64,000 bases of DNA from JAAFHN01 sp031421855 (lineage in GTDB: Bacteria > Pseudomonadota > Gammaproteobacteria > Burkholderiales > Burkholderiaceae_C), in contig JANOPN010000078.1 of assembly GCA_031421855.1 (NCBI GenBank), positions 51,723 through 115,722 of the forward strand, in the 5' to 3' direction. Both the position numbers and the translations under genes were made by a program. This document shows, one piece after another, positions 55,787 to 64,000 of this stretch (the first letter of the stretch is position 1; every line of letters starts with the position of its first letter). Under the pieces are notes generated by a model. That model was given only the letters and a program-made list of their open reading frames with translations, did not search any database and was not told where the DNA came from.

Positions 55787-56965
55787 ATGACCCACACTCA
55801 CCATTCCCCCACGAAGCCGGCCCAATTGACCGCCTTGGCAACTGCCGCAGCCGCTTTGCTGGTCGCGGCGGTTGCGTTTGCACCGGCACCGCAAGTGCAT
55901 GCGCAAGATGCGAAAACGGCCGAGAAAGCCGAGAAAGCCGAGAAAGCGGAGAAAACGGAGAAAACGCCTGCCGGCGCCACGACAAAAGCGGCGTTGACCG
56001 TCAATTTGGCGGCATCGCAGTCCATCGACATGGCCAGCACCTTCACCGCCAACGGCAGCGTGGCTGCGTGGGCCGAGGCCAGCGTGAGCACCGAGTCCAA
56101 CGGGCTTCGGTTGCTGGAGTTGCGTGCGAATGTGGGCGATTCAGTCAAAAAAGGCCAAATTTTGGCCACTTTTGCCGCCGAATCAATTCAAGCGGATGTT
56201 GCCCAAGCCAAGGCGGCGCTGGCTGAGTCGCAGGCATCTGCCGCAGAAGCGGTCGCTAACGCTGATCGCGCCCGCAGCTTGAAAGACTCCGGTGCGCTCA
56301 GCGCGAGCCAAGTCACGCAAATGTTGACCATGGAGCAAAGCACCAAGGCTCGGGTTTTGGCGCAAGACGCCTTGGTTCGTTCACAAGAGCTGCGCTTAAA
56401 GCAAGCCGTGGTCTACGCCCCTGACAGCGGCATCGTCATTGCGCGAGCCGCCACCGTGGGCGCGGTGTTGCCAGCCGGTTTTGAGATGTATCGGTTGCTG
56501 CGCCAAGGTCGAATCGAGTGGCGGGCTGATGTGGTCGCGCAAGACCTAGCCCGCGTCAAGCCCGGCATGGTCGTCAAACTCACGCCCAGCGCCGGTGCTG
56601 TGGTCGAGGGCAAAGTCCGCATGATCGCGCCGACCGTAGACCCGGTTAGCCGCAACGGCATGGTTTATGTCGACATGCCAGCAGGCAGCGCGCGAGCAGG
56701 CTCGTTTGCGACCGGTGTGTTCATATCAGGCAGCGCGAGCGCCTTGACCCTGCCCTCAAGCGCCTTGGTGCTGCGCGACGGTTTCACCTTTGTCATGCGG
56801 GTTGATGGCAGCAAGGTCGCGCAGGTCAAAGTGGCCACCGGGCGGCGCAGCGCTGATCGCATTGAAATCACCCAAGGCATCAAAGCGGGTGAGCAGTTCG
56901 TGGCCAGTGGCGCGGCTTTTTTGGCTGATGGCGACGTCGTTCGAGTGGCAGGAGCCGCCAAATGA
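55787..56965 (+). CDS. RND efflux periplasmic adaptor (membrane fusion protein)
   Basis: 392-residue HlyD/AcrA-type adaptor. It has an N-terminal export signal (hydrophobic AALLVAAVAFAPAPQVHAQ), a charged low-complexity stretch AEKAEKAEKAEKTEKT, then lipoyl halves around RLLELRANVGDSVKKGQILATF and QAVVYAPDSGIVIARAATVGAVL with a short coiled-coil hairpin between them, and the barrel and membrane-proximal domains. It bridges the RND pump (next gene, ATGA overlap) and the lipoprotein channel. Confidence 0.92.
   Translation: MTHTHHSPTKPAQLTALATAAAALLVAAVAFAPAPQVHAQDAKTAEKAEKAEKAEKTEKTPAGATTKAALTVNLAASQSIDMASTFTANGSVAAWAEASVSTESNGLRLLELRANVGDSVKKGQILATFAAESIQADVAQAKAALAESQASAAEAVANADRARSLKDSGALSASQVTQMLTMEQSTKARVLAQDALVRSQELRLKQAVVYAPDSGIVIARAATVGAVLPAGFEMYRLLRQGRIEWRADVVAQDLARVKPGMVVKLTPSAGAVVEGKVRMIAPTVDPVSRNGMVYVDMPAGSARAGSFATGVFISGSASALTLPSSALVLRDGFTFVMRVDGSKVAQVKVATGRRSADRIEITQGIKAGEQFVASGAAFLADGDVVRVAGAAK
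55919..55963 (+). repeat. 9-bp tandem repeat in the adaptor gene
   Basis: Five units of GCCGAGAAA (two slightly changed, with GCG or ACG) encode AEK/TEK repeats right after the signal peptide. Because the unit is 9 bp, copy changes would keep the frame and alter only linker length. Confidence 0.88.
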
Positions 56966-59900
56966 ACGCATCAACCTGGGCGATTAAAAACCCCATCCCT
57001 GCAGTGATGGTCTTCGTTTTGCTCACGCTGGCGGGCTTGATGTCGTTCAAGTCGATGAAGATTCAAAACTTCCCCGATCTTGAAGTCCCCAACATCGTCG
57101 TCACGGCTTCACTGCCCGGCGCGGCACCCAGCCAGCTCGAGACCGAGGTCGCGCGAAAGCTAGAAAACGGCTTGGCGTCGATTCAAGGGCTCAAAAACAC
57201 CTACACCAGCGTCAGCGACGGCGTGGTTCAAATCACGGCGGAGTTTCGCCTTGAGAAATCCACCCAAGAAGCCCTTGACGAGGTGCGCTCAGCCGTGGCG
57301 CAAGTGCGCGCTGACTTACCCGCCGATGTGCGCGACCCCGTGGTCGACAAACTCAACATCTCGGGCAGCCCCATCATGGCTTTCACACTGGCCAGCACCC
57401 GGCTTGATGAGGAGGCTTTGAGCTGGTTTGTTGACGACACGATCACGAAAAGCCTCTTGGGCGTGCGCGGTGTGGGCGCAATCAGCCGCGTGGGCGGCGT
57501 GAATCGCCAAGTCCACATTGAATTGGATCCGGCGAAGTTGCAAGCGCTCAAAGCCAGTGCGGCCGACATTTCACGCCAAATTCGCAGCGTTCAGCTCGAA
57601 GCCGCTGGCGGCAAATCTGACCTTGGCGGCAGCCAGCAACCCATGCGCACCATCGCCACCGTGGGTTCTGCGCAGGAGTTGGCCGCGCTTGAAATCACCT
57701 TAAGCGACGGTCGGCGCATTCGCCTTGACCAAGTTGCCGAAGTCAAAGACACCATTGCCGAGCCCACCGCAACCGCGATGCTCAACGGCAAAAAGGTCGT
57801 GGGTTTTGAGGTGTCGCGCAGCAAAGGCGCAAGTGAGATCGATGTCGGCAACGGCGTTTTGGCCAAACTAGAGGCGATCAAATCAGCCAATCCTCACCTC
57901 ACACTCACCCAGGCGTTTGACTTTGTCACGCCGGTTCAAGAAGAGTTTGATGCGTCAATGGTTTTGCTCTACGAGGGCGCGATTTTGGCCGTTTTGGTCG
58001 TTTGGCTCTTTTTGCGTGACCTTCGCGCAACCTTTGTCAGCGCGGTGGCTCTGCCGCTGTCGGTGATTCCGGCCTTCATTGGCATGCACTACTTTGGCTT
58101 TTCGCTCAACGTGATCACGCTTTTGGCGCTGTCGCTGGTGGTGGGCATCTTGGTTGACGATGCCATTGTGGAGGTGGAGAACATCGTTCGACACCTGCGC
58201 ATGGGCAAAAACCCGATTCAAGCGGCGATCGATGCCGCCGACGAAATTGGCTTGGCCGTGATCGCCACCACGTTTACCTTGATCGCGGTGTTTTTGCCCA
58301 CCGCATTCATGTCGGGTATTCCGGGCAAGTTCTTCAAGCAATTTGGTTGGACGGCCACCTTTGCCGTGTTTGCCTCCTTGGTCGTGGCCCGTTTGCTCAC
58401 GCCGATGATGGCCGCCTACATGCTCAAAGCCATCGACACGGGCGAAGAAAAAGATGGCTTCATCATGCGCTGGTACATGCGCTTGGTCAAGTGGTGCACG
58501 ATCAACCGCTGGAAGACCGCGTTCGCCGCGCTGGCGTTCTTCGTGGGTTCGATCATGCTCATCCCACTGTTGCCCCAAGGCTTTTTGCCCGCAGACGACA
58601 ACTCACAAACCCAGGTCAACTTGGAGCTGGCTCCGGGCAGCACACTGAAGCAAACGACTGAAACCGCTGAGTTGGCTCGCTCGCTGCTTGTCAAAGTGCC
58701 GCACGTGCGCTCGATTTACACCACGATTGGCGGCGGCGCAGCAGGCTCAGACCCGTTTGCAGGCGGCGGCATTGCCGAGTCGCGCAAGGCCACACTGACG
58801 ATTTTGTTGGATCCGCGCGGCAAGCGCCCGGTCAAGCAAGTGGTTGAAAACACCATTCGCGAGGCACTCAAAGAAGTGCCCGGCGCGCGCACCAAAGTCG
58901 GCTTGGGCGGCTCAAGTGAGAAGCTGCAAGTCATGCTCACCGGCAGCGATGCGGCGGCATTGAGCCAAGCGGCTTTGGCGGTTGAGAAAGACCTGCGCAG
59001 CTTGAGCGGCGTGGGCAACATTGCGTCGAGTGCCGCCTTGGTGCGACCTGAGATTGCGGTGCGCCCCGACATGGCGCGCGCCGCCGACATGGGTGTGAGC
59101 AGCGCGGCCATTGCCGAGACCTTGCGGGTGGCCACCACCGGCGACTATGAACAATATTTGCCCAAACTCAACCTGTCGCAGCGCCAGATCCCCATCGTCG
59201 TCAAACTGGCCCCACAGGCGCGTCAAGACCTCAGCGTCTTGGAGCGCTTGAGCGTGCCCGGCGCGCGCGGCCCGGTGGCGTTGGGACAGGTCGCCAGCAT
59301 GGAGCTGTCGGGCGGCCCGGCGGTGATTGCCCGCTTCAACCGCGAGCGAAACGTGCAGTTTGATGTCGAACTCGCCGGTGCGGCGCTGGGTGACGCAACC
59401 ACGGCGATGAAAGAGCTGCCCGCCATTCGCAACCTGCCAGCTGGCGTGCAACTCGTTGAAATCGGCGACGCGGAGATGCAAGGCGAGCTTTTTGCAAGCT
59501 TTGGTTTGGCCATGTTGACGGGGGTGTTGTGCATCTTCATCGTCTTGGTGTTGCTGTTCAAAGACTTTTTGCAGCCCGTCACGATTTTGGCAGCGCTGCC
59601 GCTGAGCTTGGGCGGCGCGTTCATCGGTCTGTTGATCGCGGACAAGGCGTTTTCGATGCCTTCGTTGATTGGCCTGATCATGCTCATGGGGGTTGCGACC
59701 AAGAACTCGATCTTGCTGGTTGAGTACGCCATCGTGGCGCGTCGTGGCAACGATGGCCAAAACGGTTTGCCGGTGGTTGAGCCAATGAATCGCTGGGATG
59801 CCATCATCGACGCCTGCCACAAACGCGCCCGCCCCATTGTCATGACCACCATCGCCATGGGCGCGGGCATGTTGCCCGTGGCGGCCAGCTGGGGCGCAGG

Positions 59901-60105
59901 CGACGGCAGTTTTCGAAGCCCGATGGCGGTTGCCGTGATTGGCGGTTTGATCACCAGCACCTTCTTGAGCCTCTTGGTTATTCCGGTCGTGTTCACCTTC
60001 ATTGATGATTTTTCTCTGCTCTGCGGACGCATTTGGCGCAAGATTCGCCGGATAAAGGCGAAAAAGCCAACGTCAGACACTCCTGTTTTAGTAGCAACGA
60101 AGTGA
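56962..60105 (+). CDS. RND efflux pump, HAE1/AcrB-like
   Basis: 1047-residue inner-membrane pump with 12 helices and two large periplasmic loops. Proton-relay region GILVDDAIVEVENIVRHL in helix 4; GVATKNSILLVEYA in helix 10-11; SGIPGKFFKQFGWTATFAVFASLVVA in helix 5-6 region. Proton-driven export of hydrophobic compounds through the adaptor and NodT-type channel is the likely role. Its last codons (VLVATK) and stop are in a dispersed repeat, which means the repeat supplied the 3' end. Confidence 0.95.
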   Translation: MNASTWAIKNPIPAVMVFVLLTLAGLMSFKSMKIQNFPDLEVPNIVVTASLPGAAPSQLETEVARKLENGLASIQGLKNTYTSVSDGVVQITAEFRLEKSTQEALDEVRSAVAQVRADLPADVRDPVVDKLNISGSPIMAFTLASTRLDEEALSWFVDDTITKSLLGVRGVGAISRVGGVNRQVHIELDPAKLQALKASAADISRQIRSVQLEAAGGKSDLGGSQQPMRTIATVGSAQELAALEITLSDGRRIRLDQVAEVKDTIAEPTATAMLNGKKVVGFEVSRSKGASEIDVGNGVLAKLEAIKSANPHLTLTQAFDFVTPVQEEFDASMVLLYEGAILAVLVVWLFLRDLRATFVSAVALPLSVIPAFIGMHYFGFSLNVITLLALSLVVGILVDDAIVEVENIVRHLRMGKNPIQAAIDAADEIGLAVIATTFTLIAVFLPTAFMSGIPGKFFKQFGWTATFAVFASLVVARLLTPMMAAYMLKAIDTGEEKDGFIMRWYMRLVKWCTINRWKTAFAALAFFVGSIMLIPLLPQGFLPADDNSQTQVNLELAPGSTLKQTTETAELARSLLVKVPHVRSIYTTIGGGAAGSDPFAGGGIAESRKATLTILLDPRGKRPVKQVVENTIREALKEVPGARTKVGLGGSSEKLQVMLTGSDAAALSQAALAVEKDLRSLSGVGNIASSAALVRPEIAVRPDMARAADMGVSSAAIAETLRVATTGDYEQYLPKLNLSQRQIPIVVKLAPQARQDLSVLERLSVPGARGPVALGQVASMELSGGPAVIARFNRERNVQFDVELAGAALGDATTAMKELPAIRNLPAGVQLVEIGDAEMQGELFASFGLAMLTGVLCIFIVLVLLFKDFLQPVTILAALPLSLGGAFIGLLIADKAFSMPSLIGLIMLMGVATKNSILLVEYAIVARRGNDGQNGLPVVEPMNRWDAIIDACHKRARPIVMTTIAMGAGMLPVAASWGAGDGSFRSPMAVAVIGGLITSTFLSLLVIPVVFTFIDDFSLLCGRIWRKIRRIKAKKPTSDTPVLVATK

Positions 60106-60133
60106 ATAGATCCGGAGACCAATGGCAGAAAAC
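60086..60133 (+). repeat. Dispersed palindromic repeat copy 12 (3' end of RND gene)
   Basis: TTTTAGTAGCAACGAAGTGA from 60086, then ATAGATCCGGAGACCAATGG. Sense orientation with phase GTA GCA ACG AAG TGA: the element provides the last residues and the stop codon of the RND pump. The left stem half is lost. Confidence 0.83.
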
Positions 60134-60139
60134 TCGACT

Positions 60140-60172
60140 AAAACGCCCTTGCGAGCTGCGCAAGGGCGTTTT
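60140..60172 (+). terminator. Terminator of the efflux operon
   Basis: AAAACGCCCTTGCG (60140-60153) and CGCAAGGGCGTTTT (60159-60172) form a perfect 14-bp stem, loop AGCTG. The A/T ends make it efficient in both directions. Confidence 0.94.
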
Positions 60173-60253
60173 GTCGCAGCAGGTCTATTGCTTGCACTGC
60201 ATTTGCCCCCACTTAACTAGAATCTGTTTGCACTGATCGAAAGCACCCGCCTC

Positions 60254-61561
60254 ATGGTTCCCCACTTTGTTACATCGCTCACCGGCCCCATGAATGAGTT
60301 GGAGCAACGCATGCTCGACAGCCTGCCGGTGATCGAGCGCTGGTTTCGCTTGGAATGGATGGAGCACACGCCCCCGTTCTACACCTCGGTTGACGTGCGC
60401 AATGCCGGCTTTAAGCTCGCGCCGGTTGACACCAACCTGTACCCCGGCGGCTGGAACAATCTCACACCACAAATGTTGCCATTGGCCGTGCAAGCGGCGA
60501 TGGCGGCCATTGAGAAAATCTGCCCCGAGGCCAAAAACCTGTTGCTGATTCCGGAGAACCACACCCGCAACATGTTCTATTTTGAGAACGTGGCGCAGTT
60601 GCAGCGGATTTTTCACCAAGCGGGGCTCAATGTGCGCCTGGGGTCCATCAACCCCGACATCAAAGAACCCACCACCTACGACTTGCCCAGCGGCCAGCGA
60701 ATCACGGTCGAGCCCGTCATTCGATTGGAGGGCGGCGGCAGAGGTCGTCTGGGCCTCAAAGACTTCGACCCTTGCACGATTTTGCTCAACAACGACCTCT
60801 CAGCCGGCGCGCCAGGCATTTTGGAAGACATCCACGAGCAGTTTTTGCTGCCACCGCTGCACGCCGGGTGGAGCGTTCGGCGCAAATCAACCCACTTTGC
60901 TGCCTACGAAGATGTGGCCAAGCGCTTTGGCAAAACCTTGGGCATCGACCCGTGGTTGATTAACCCGATGTTCTCGCAGTGCGGCGAGGTCAACTTCAGT
61001 GAAGGCTTGGGCCAAGAGTGCGTGCGCAGCAACGTTGATGCGCTTTTGGGCAAAATTCGACGCAAATACAAAGAGTACGGCATCAACGAGAAGCCGTTCG
61101 TCATCGTCAAAGCCGACAACGGCACCTACGGCATGGGCATCATGACGGTGCGCGACGTCAAAGACTTGGACGTCATCAACCGCAAAACCAAGAACAAAAT
61201 GGCGGTGGTTAAAGACGGGTTGGAGGTCTCGCAAGTCATCATCCAAGAAGGTGTACCCACGATTGAGCGCGTGAATGACGCGGTTGCTGAACCCGTGGTG
61301 TACATGATGGACCGCTACGTGGTCGGCGGGTTTTACCGTGTTCACGCCGGGCGTGGCGTTGATGAGAACTTGAACGCACCCGGCTCCAGCTTCGTGCCAC
61401 TGGCGTTTGCAGAACCCGGCATCATCACCAAAGCGGGTGAGAAGGCAGAAGCATCAGCTCCGAACCGCTTCTACATGTACGGCGTCATCGCCCGTCTGGC
61501 CATGGTCGCAGCCAGCTACGAGTTGGAATCAACCGATCCCGATGCCGAGGTGTACGACTAA
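60254..61561 (+). CDS. gshA: Glutamate--cysteine ligase (betaproteobacterial type)
   Basis: 435-residue enzyme of the GshA class found in betaproteobacteria and Acidithiobacillus, distinct from the E. coli type. It joins glutamate and cysteine with ATP, first step of glutathione. Recognisable blocks: FKLAPVDTNLYPGGWNNL at the N-terminus, ENHTRNMFYFENVAQL, FVIVKADNGTYGMGIMT and DRYVVGGFYRVHAGRGVDENLN. ATG 60254 gives the family start. It has its own terminator and lies alone; gshB is not in the window. Confidence 0.93.
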   Translation: MVPHFVTSLTGPMNELEQRMLDSLPVIERWFRLEWMEHTPPFYTSVDVRNAGFKLAPVDTNLYPGGWNNLTPQMLPLAVQAAMAAIEKICPEAKNLLLIPENHTRNMFYFENVAQLQRIFHQAGLNVRLGSINPDIKEPTTYDLPSGQRITVEPVIRLEGGGRGRLGLKDFDPCTILLNNDLSAGAPGILEDIHEQFLLPPLHAGWSVRRKSTHFAAYEDVAKRFGKTLGIDPWLINPMFSQCGEVNFSEGLGQECVRSNVDALLGKIRRKYKEYGINEKPFVIVKADNGTYGMGIMTVRDVKDLDVINRKTKNKMAVVKDGLEVSQVIIQEGVPTIERVNDAVAEPVVYMMDRYVVGGFYRVHAGRGVDENLNAPGSSFVPLAFAEPGIITKAGEKAEASAPNRFYMYGVIARLAMVAASYELESTDPDAEVYD

Positions 61562-61583
61562 GCTGCTGTCGCAAACATGGGCT

Positions 61584-61608
61584 CAAAACACCTTTTCGGG
61601 GTGTTTTG
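61584..61608 (+). terminator. Terminator after gshA
   Basis: CAAAACACC (61584-61592) and GGTGTTTTG (61600-61608) form a perfect 9-bp stem with a 7-nt loop. It sits 22 bases after the gshA stop. Confidence 0.88.
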
Positions 61609-61624
61609 GCGACGATTTTACGAA

Positions 61625-61679
61625 AATAAGCACTTGGTCGCCGGATTCATTGGGTTAGATGCTATTTAATTTATAGCAA
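61625..61679 (-). repeat. Dispersed palindromic repeat copy 13 (gshA / phaM gap)
   Basis: The + strand reads ACTTGGTCGCCGGATTCATT from 61632, then GGGTTAGATGCTAT. Stem TGCTAT (61660-61665) / ATAGCA (61673-61678) is intact. One of the best-preserved copies. Confidence 0.92.
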
Positions 61680-61706
61680 TCGGTGTCCACTCAATCGGCG
61701 ACTCGT

Positions 61707-62537
61707 TCAGCGTTTGGGCGACTTGAAGGCAACGGTTTTCGTTGCCCGTTTGATCGCCGGTTTGGAGTTGGGCTGCTTTGCTCTAACGACGGGTTTCGCC
61801 GGGGCTTTAACCGCTTCTTTGACGGCCGTCTTCGCAACTGCTTTGCGCGGCGCGGCAGCCGCGCTGGCTAGGTTGGCCATATTGGTCGCCGTGCGGCCCA
61901 TTTGACTGGCGGTTTCTTGGGCGGCTTTCATGCCGCCTTTGGCCAGGCCCGTGGCCATGTTTTTGGCGGCATCGAGGGCGGTTTTTTGCGAGGCTTCTTT
62001 CATCGCAGAGCCCGCAATGTCGGCGAACTGTTTGGTCACCGCGCCCCACCACTGCATGGGGTCAGGCACGCCTGACGACGCGCCGCCTGATGCCGCGCCA
62101 CTTTTCGCCGCTTTGAACTTGCTTTTGCCTTTGGCTTGCCCTGCGCCATGCGCGTCAGCTGAGCCGCTCAGGCTGCGTGCAGCATCCATTGCTTTGCCCA
62201 CACCGCCCATGACCGCGTCTGCCGCCTTGAGTTTGAAGGCATTGGCCACGTCGCCCAAGTTGAAGTTCATGTCCTTCAAGGTCGCCAAGGTCATTTTTTG
62301 CACTTCGAGCGCTTGAATGACGGCGGCAAGAGCGGTGGCGTTTTGGTCGAGCCAATACTGCACTTGCTTGAGTTCTTGCAGCCGTTTGTCGAGCTCTTCC
62401 ACATTGAGCGTCGGGGCAATCCAGTTGCCCACGTTGGGGATTTGCGGGATGTTTTGCGCCGCTTGTTTGCTCAAGTTTTGCAAAAAGTCAAAACCAGGCA
62501 CCAATTTGCCAATGCCCAAAGGGTCAGGAATCGCCAT
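61707..62537 (-). CDS. phaM: PhaM-type polyhydroxyalkanoate granule-associated protein with H1-like tail
   Basis: 276-residue protein. The N-terminal half carries the PhaM pattern (PTLNVEELDKRLQELKQVQYW, then ALAAVIQALEVQKMTLATL). The C-terminal tail (about 220-276) is rich in Ala, Lys and Pro (KAPAKPVVRAKQ, KRATKTVAFKSPKR). In Ralstonia PhaM binds PHB granules, activates PHA synthase and ties granules to the nucleoid through such a tail. Length is close to the known protein. It is not near pha synthesis genes here. Start ATG 62537; terminator of the upstream gene lies just before it. Confidence 0.8.
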   Translation of the reverse strand: MAIPDPLGIGKLVPGFDFLQNLSKQAAQNIPQIPNVGNWIAPTLNVEELDKRLQELKQVQYWLDQNATALAAVIQALEVQKMTLATLKDMNFNLGDVANAFKLKAADAVMGGVGKAMDAARSLSGSADAHGAGQAKGKSKFKAAKSGAASGGASSGVPDPMQWWGAVTKQFADIAGSAMKEASQKTALDAAKNMATGLAKGGMKAAQETASQMGRTATNMANLASAAAAPRKAVAKTAVKEAVKAPAKPVVRAKQPNSKPAIKRATKTVAFKSPKR

Positions 62538-62561
62538 GGAAGTCTCTCCGTTTGAAAATGC

Positions 62562-62598
62562 AAAACGCCGCAGGCATCATCGCACACTGCGGCGTTTT
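62562..62598 (-). terminator. Terminator between HAMP gene and phaM
   Basis: AAAACGCCGCAG (62562-62573) and CTGCGGCGTTTT (62587-62598) form a perfect 12-bp stem around a 13-nt loop. Placed after the minus-strand HAMP gene and before phaM. Confidence 0.9.
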
Positions 62599-62638
62599 TT
62601 GGACAGCGAACAGCCTCAGCCGACCGCGGGCTTCAAAC

Positions 62639-63580
62639 TCACTCGAATTTGCGGCCCATGCGCTCCAGCATGATCTTTTGGCTTTGGCGTAAGCGCTCCA
62701 AACTCAACTCAAGTTTGCTGAATTCGGCGACCTTGACACTGGTCGCTGCGCTGCCGACTTGGCCCTTGCTGATCGCATCCACAGACGCAGAAAGCGCCTC
62801 AATTGGTGCATTGATTGCCTTGGGCAGGGTTGCCAAAACCACCAGGGTCAGTGCAATGCCCATGGCGGCCGAGACCAAAGCGGCGATCAAGAGGCGGTTG
62901 AATCCGTCTTGCGCAACGGCGGGTAAACCCAAAGTTTGGGCTGTTTTCAATTTGCCCATGGCATCGACGCCCTTGATTAACTCGCCGGAGAAGCGATCTT
63001 TGCCAGGCCCAATCATGACGTTGACTTCGATGGGCGAGAACTGGACGACTGGCATTGGTACTGGCGCTGATGCAGCGGAAGCCGCAGCGACTGCTTTTTT
63101 ACTTGTCGCTTCGGCTGCCGAAGCCGATGCCGATGCCGCTGCGATGGCTGCCACTTCGCCAGCCCGACCATTGACTGATGCGAAGATTTTCTTCATTTCT
63201 TCGCCATAAAAGTTCGCAGCATCTTTCCATTTGCCTACCTCGGCAACCTCAGCCTTGCTCAGCCCAGCTTCCTTATTCGCACTGAGAAAATTCAGGTTTT
63301 GATCAATCTTGTCTGCAACACCCAGCCAATCCTTGATGTAGCCGTCACGCTTGGCTTGGTTGCTGACGTACACAAAATACTCTTTTTCGTACCGCCGAAT
63401 CTGTTGCGCCTGAACCGCAAGCTCACTCAACTTGGACGACGCAACCGTGTTTTGGCGCACGGTGTTGCCGACCTCCGTCGTGGTTTGGCTGCCGAGAAAC
63501 CACACCAGCGCGCCTTGAAGCAAGAAGAAAATCGCCACAGGCACGAGGCCCATGAGCAGCTTGGATTTGAGTGATGTCAT
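62639..63580 (-). CDS. HAMP-domain membrane protein without output domain
   Basis: 313-residue protein laid out like the front of a chemoreceptor. It has a first helix (about 8-28), a helical periplasmic sensor (about 30-220) with an Ala/Ser-rich low-complexity insert (about 145-170), a second helix (about 225-250), then a HAMP-like linker starting LPKAINAPIEALSASVDAIS. The protein ends 60 residues later, so there is no methyl-accepting, kinase or cyclase part. It may signal through a partner. The small gene at 63632 precedes it by 51 bases and is likely in the same operon. Confidence 0.75.
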   Translation of the reverse strand: MTSLKSKLLMGLVPVAIFFLLQGALVWFLGSQTTTEVGNTVRQNTVASSKLSELAVQAQQIRRYEKEYFVYVSNQAKRDGYIKDWLGVADKIDQNLNFLSANKEAGLSKAEVAEVGKWKDAANFYGEEMKKIFASVNGRAGEVAAIAAASASASAAEATSKKAVAAASAASAPVPMPVVQFSPIEVNVMIGPGKDRFSGELIKGVDAMGKLKTAQTLGLPAVAQDGFNRLLIAALVSAAMGIALTLVVLATLPKAINAPIEALSASVDAISKGQVGSAATSVKVAEFSKLELSLERLRQSQKIMLERMGRKFE

Positions 63581-63631
63581 GTTTGACTCCAGGAAAAAAG
63601 CAATGGGTTTAAGAATTGCAGTCGGGTTGAA

Positions 63632-63883
63632 TTAGGCTTTGAGGTAACGCTCAATGATCTGTTTCACGATTGCGTCGCGAGGCAAATCGGCAGGAATTTG
63701 ACCCCGAAGCGTGACGCCAAACGCTGTCAGTTGGGCTGACACATTCACGTTAGTCAAGAACCGGAATGCCTGTATCGCATCTTGGGCCACGATGAACGAA
63801 ACAGGCCCGATGTGATCCATCAAAACGTCTTCGCACACAGCCTGAAGCCGCGCGGCATTAACGATTTTTGGGTCGGTACTCAT
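63632..63883 (-). CDS. Small conserved-looking protein of unknown function
   Basis: 83-residue soluble protein, mixed hydrophobic and charged, predicted helical (RLQAVCEDVLMDHIGPVSFIV ends one helix; RDAIVKQIIERYL another). I do not recognise a named family. It starts ATG 63883, has normal codon use and lies 51 bases before the HAMP gene on the same strand, so the two probably work together. Operon partners may continue beyond the window. Bases 63884-64000 show nothing I can name. Confidence 0.6.
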   Translation of the reverse strand: MSTDPKIVNAARLQAVCEDVLMDHIGPVSFIVAQDAIQAFRFLTNVNVSAQLTAFGVTLRGQIPADLPRDAIVKQIIERYLKA

Positions 63884-64000
63884 TCACGCTCTCTAAAAAG
63901 GACGAATGGTACCTGCGTTGGCCAATAAAAGTAGTAGTTTGTTGTCTTAGACGGCACTTAAACCTCGGGCCAATATGGCCCGCGTTCATTGCTTGCGCGC

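Noticed and set aside
55919..55963. Phase variation by the 9-bp repeat
   Set aside because: The unit is a multiple of three, so copy change cannot switch the frame off.
58912..60122. About 300-codon minus-strand frames across the RND gene
   Set aside because: Shadows of a complete RND pump with intact motifs on the plus strand.

Overview
The window is a compact stretch of a high-GC betaproteobacterial chromosome. The most likely group is Burkholderiales, family Comamonadaceae or a close relative. This rests on the order recX - sucC - sucD - terC - pilA, a GshA of the type common in betaproteobacteria, a PhaM-type granule protein, a methionine synthase split into two genes, and a fur / bamE / dapB block. 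About 53 genes fill it. No intergenic gap is longer than about 280 bases, and I saw no tRNA, rRNA, CRISPR array, prophage or insertion sequence.

Layout. Positions 1-15800 are mostly housekeeping. They hold the cobalamin/pterin half of methionine synthase behind an SAH riboswitch, a cyclic-nucleotide-binding protein, a nitroreductase and an MFS carrier. Next is a topoisomerase III with a histone-H1-like tail and a SWIB domain, divergent from a SET-domain protein, then birA, a SPOR protein, recX, a membrane protein with a ruined GGDEF domain, argC, sucCD and terC.

Positions 15988-26018 are a six-gene same-strand block: CHASE2 Ser/Thr kinase, PP2C phosphatase, double FHA protein, CHASE2 adenylate cyclase, metallo-beta-lactamase-fold phosphodiesterase and GAF-GspE/PilB ATPase. 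It reads as paired writer/eraser circuits (phospho-threonine and cAMP) feeding a secretion or pilus motor. A sigma-54-type pilA and a probable pilin or O-glycan cluster follow (26242-32508).

Positions 32579-43357 carry kup, a metallophosphoesterase, the purE-purK-tsaC operon, a thioredoxin-TPR gene coupled to two CapK/PaaK-like adenylate-forming proteins, a rhodanese and the homocysteine half of methionine synthase. Positions 43397-52388 hold a tandem AAA ATPase, threonine deaminase, ExbB/ExbD, dapB-bamE, fur and a QseBC-like two-component pair. Positions 52585-63883 hold a MipA-like porin, a TetR-controlled RND efflux operon with a clear double operator, gshA, phaM, and a HAMP protein without an output domain next to a small unknown protein.

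A dispersed palindromic repeat of about 50-60 bp runs through the whole window. I find 13 copies and one half copy. Seven touch protein genes (topB, argC, the O-antigen-ligase gene, purK, the thioredoxin gene, the efflux outer-membrane gene and the 3' end of the efflux pump). In every case the frame stays open, and the reading phase is the same for a given orientation. It resembles in concept the Rickettsia palindromic elements that insert into genes. This repeat and the kinase/cyclase/ATPase block are the two observations most worth following.
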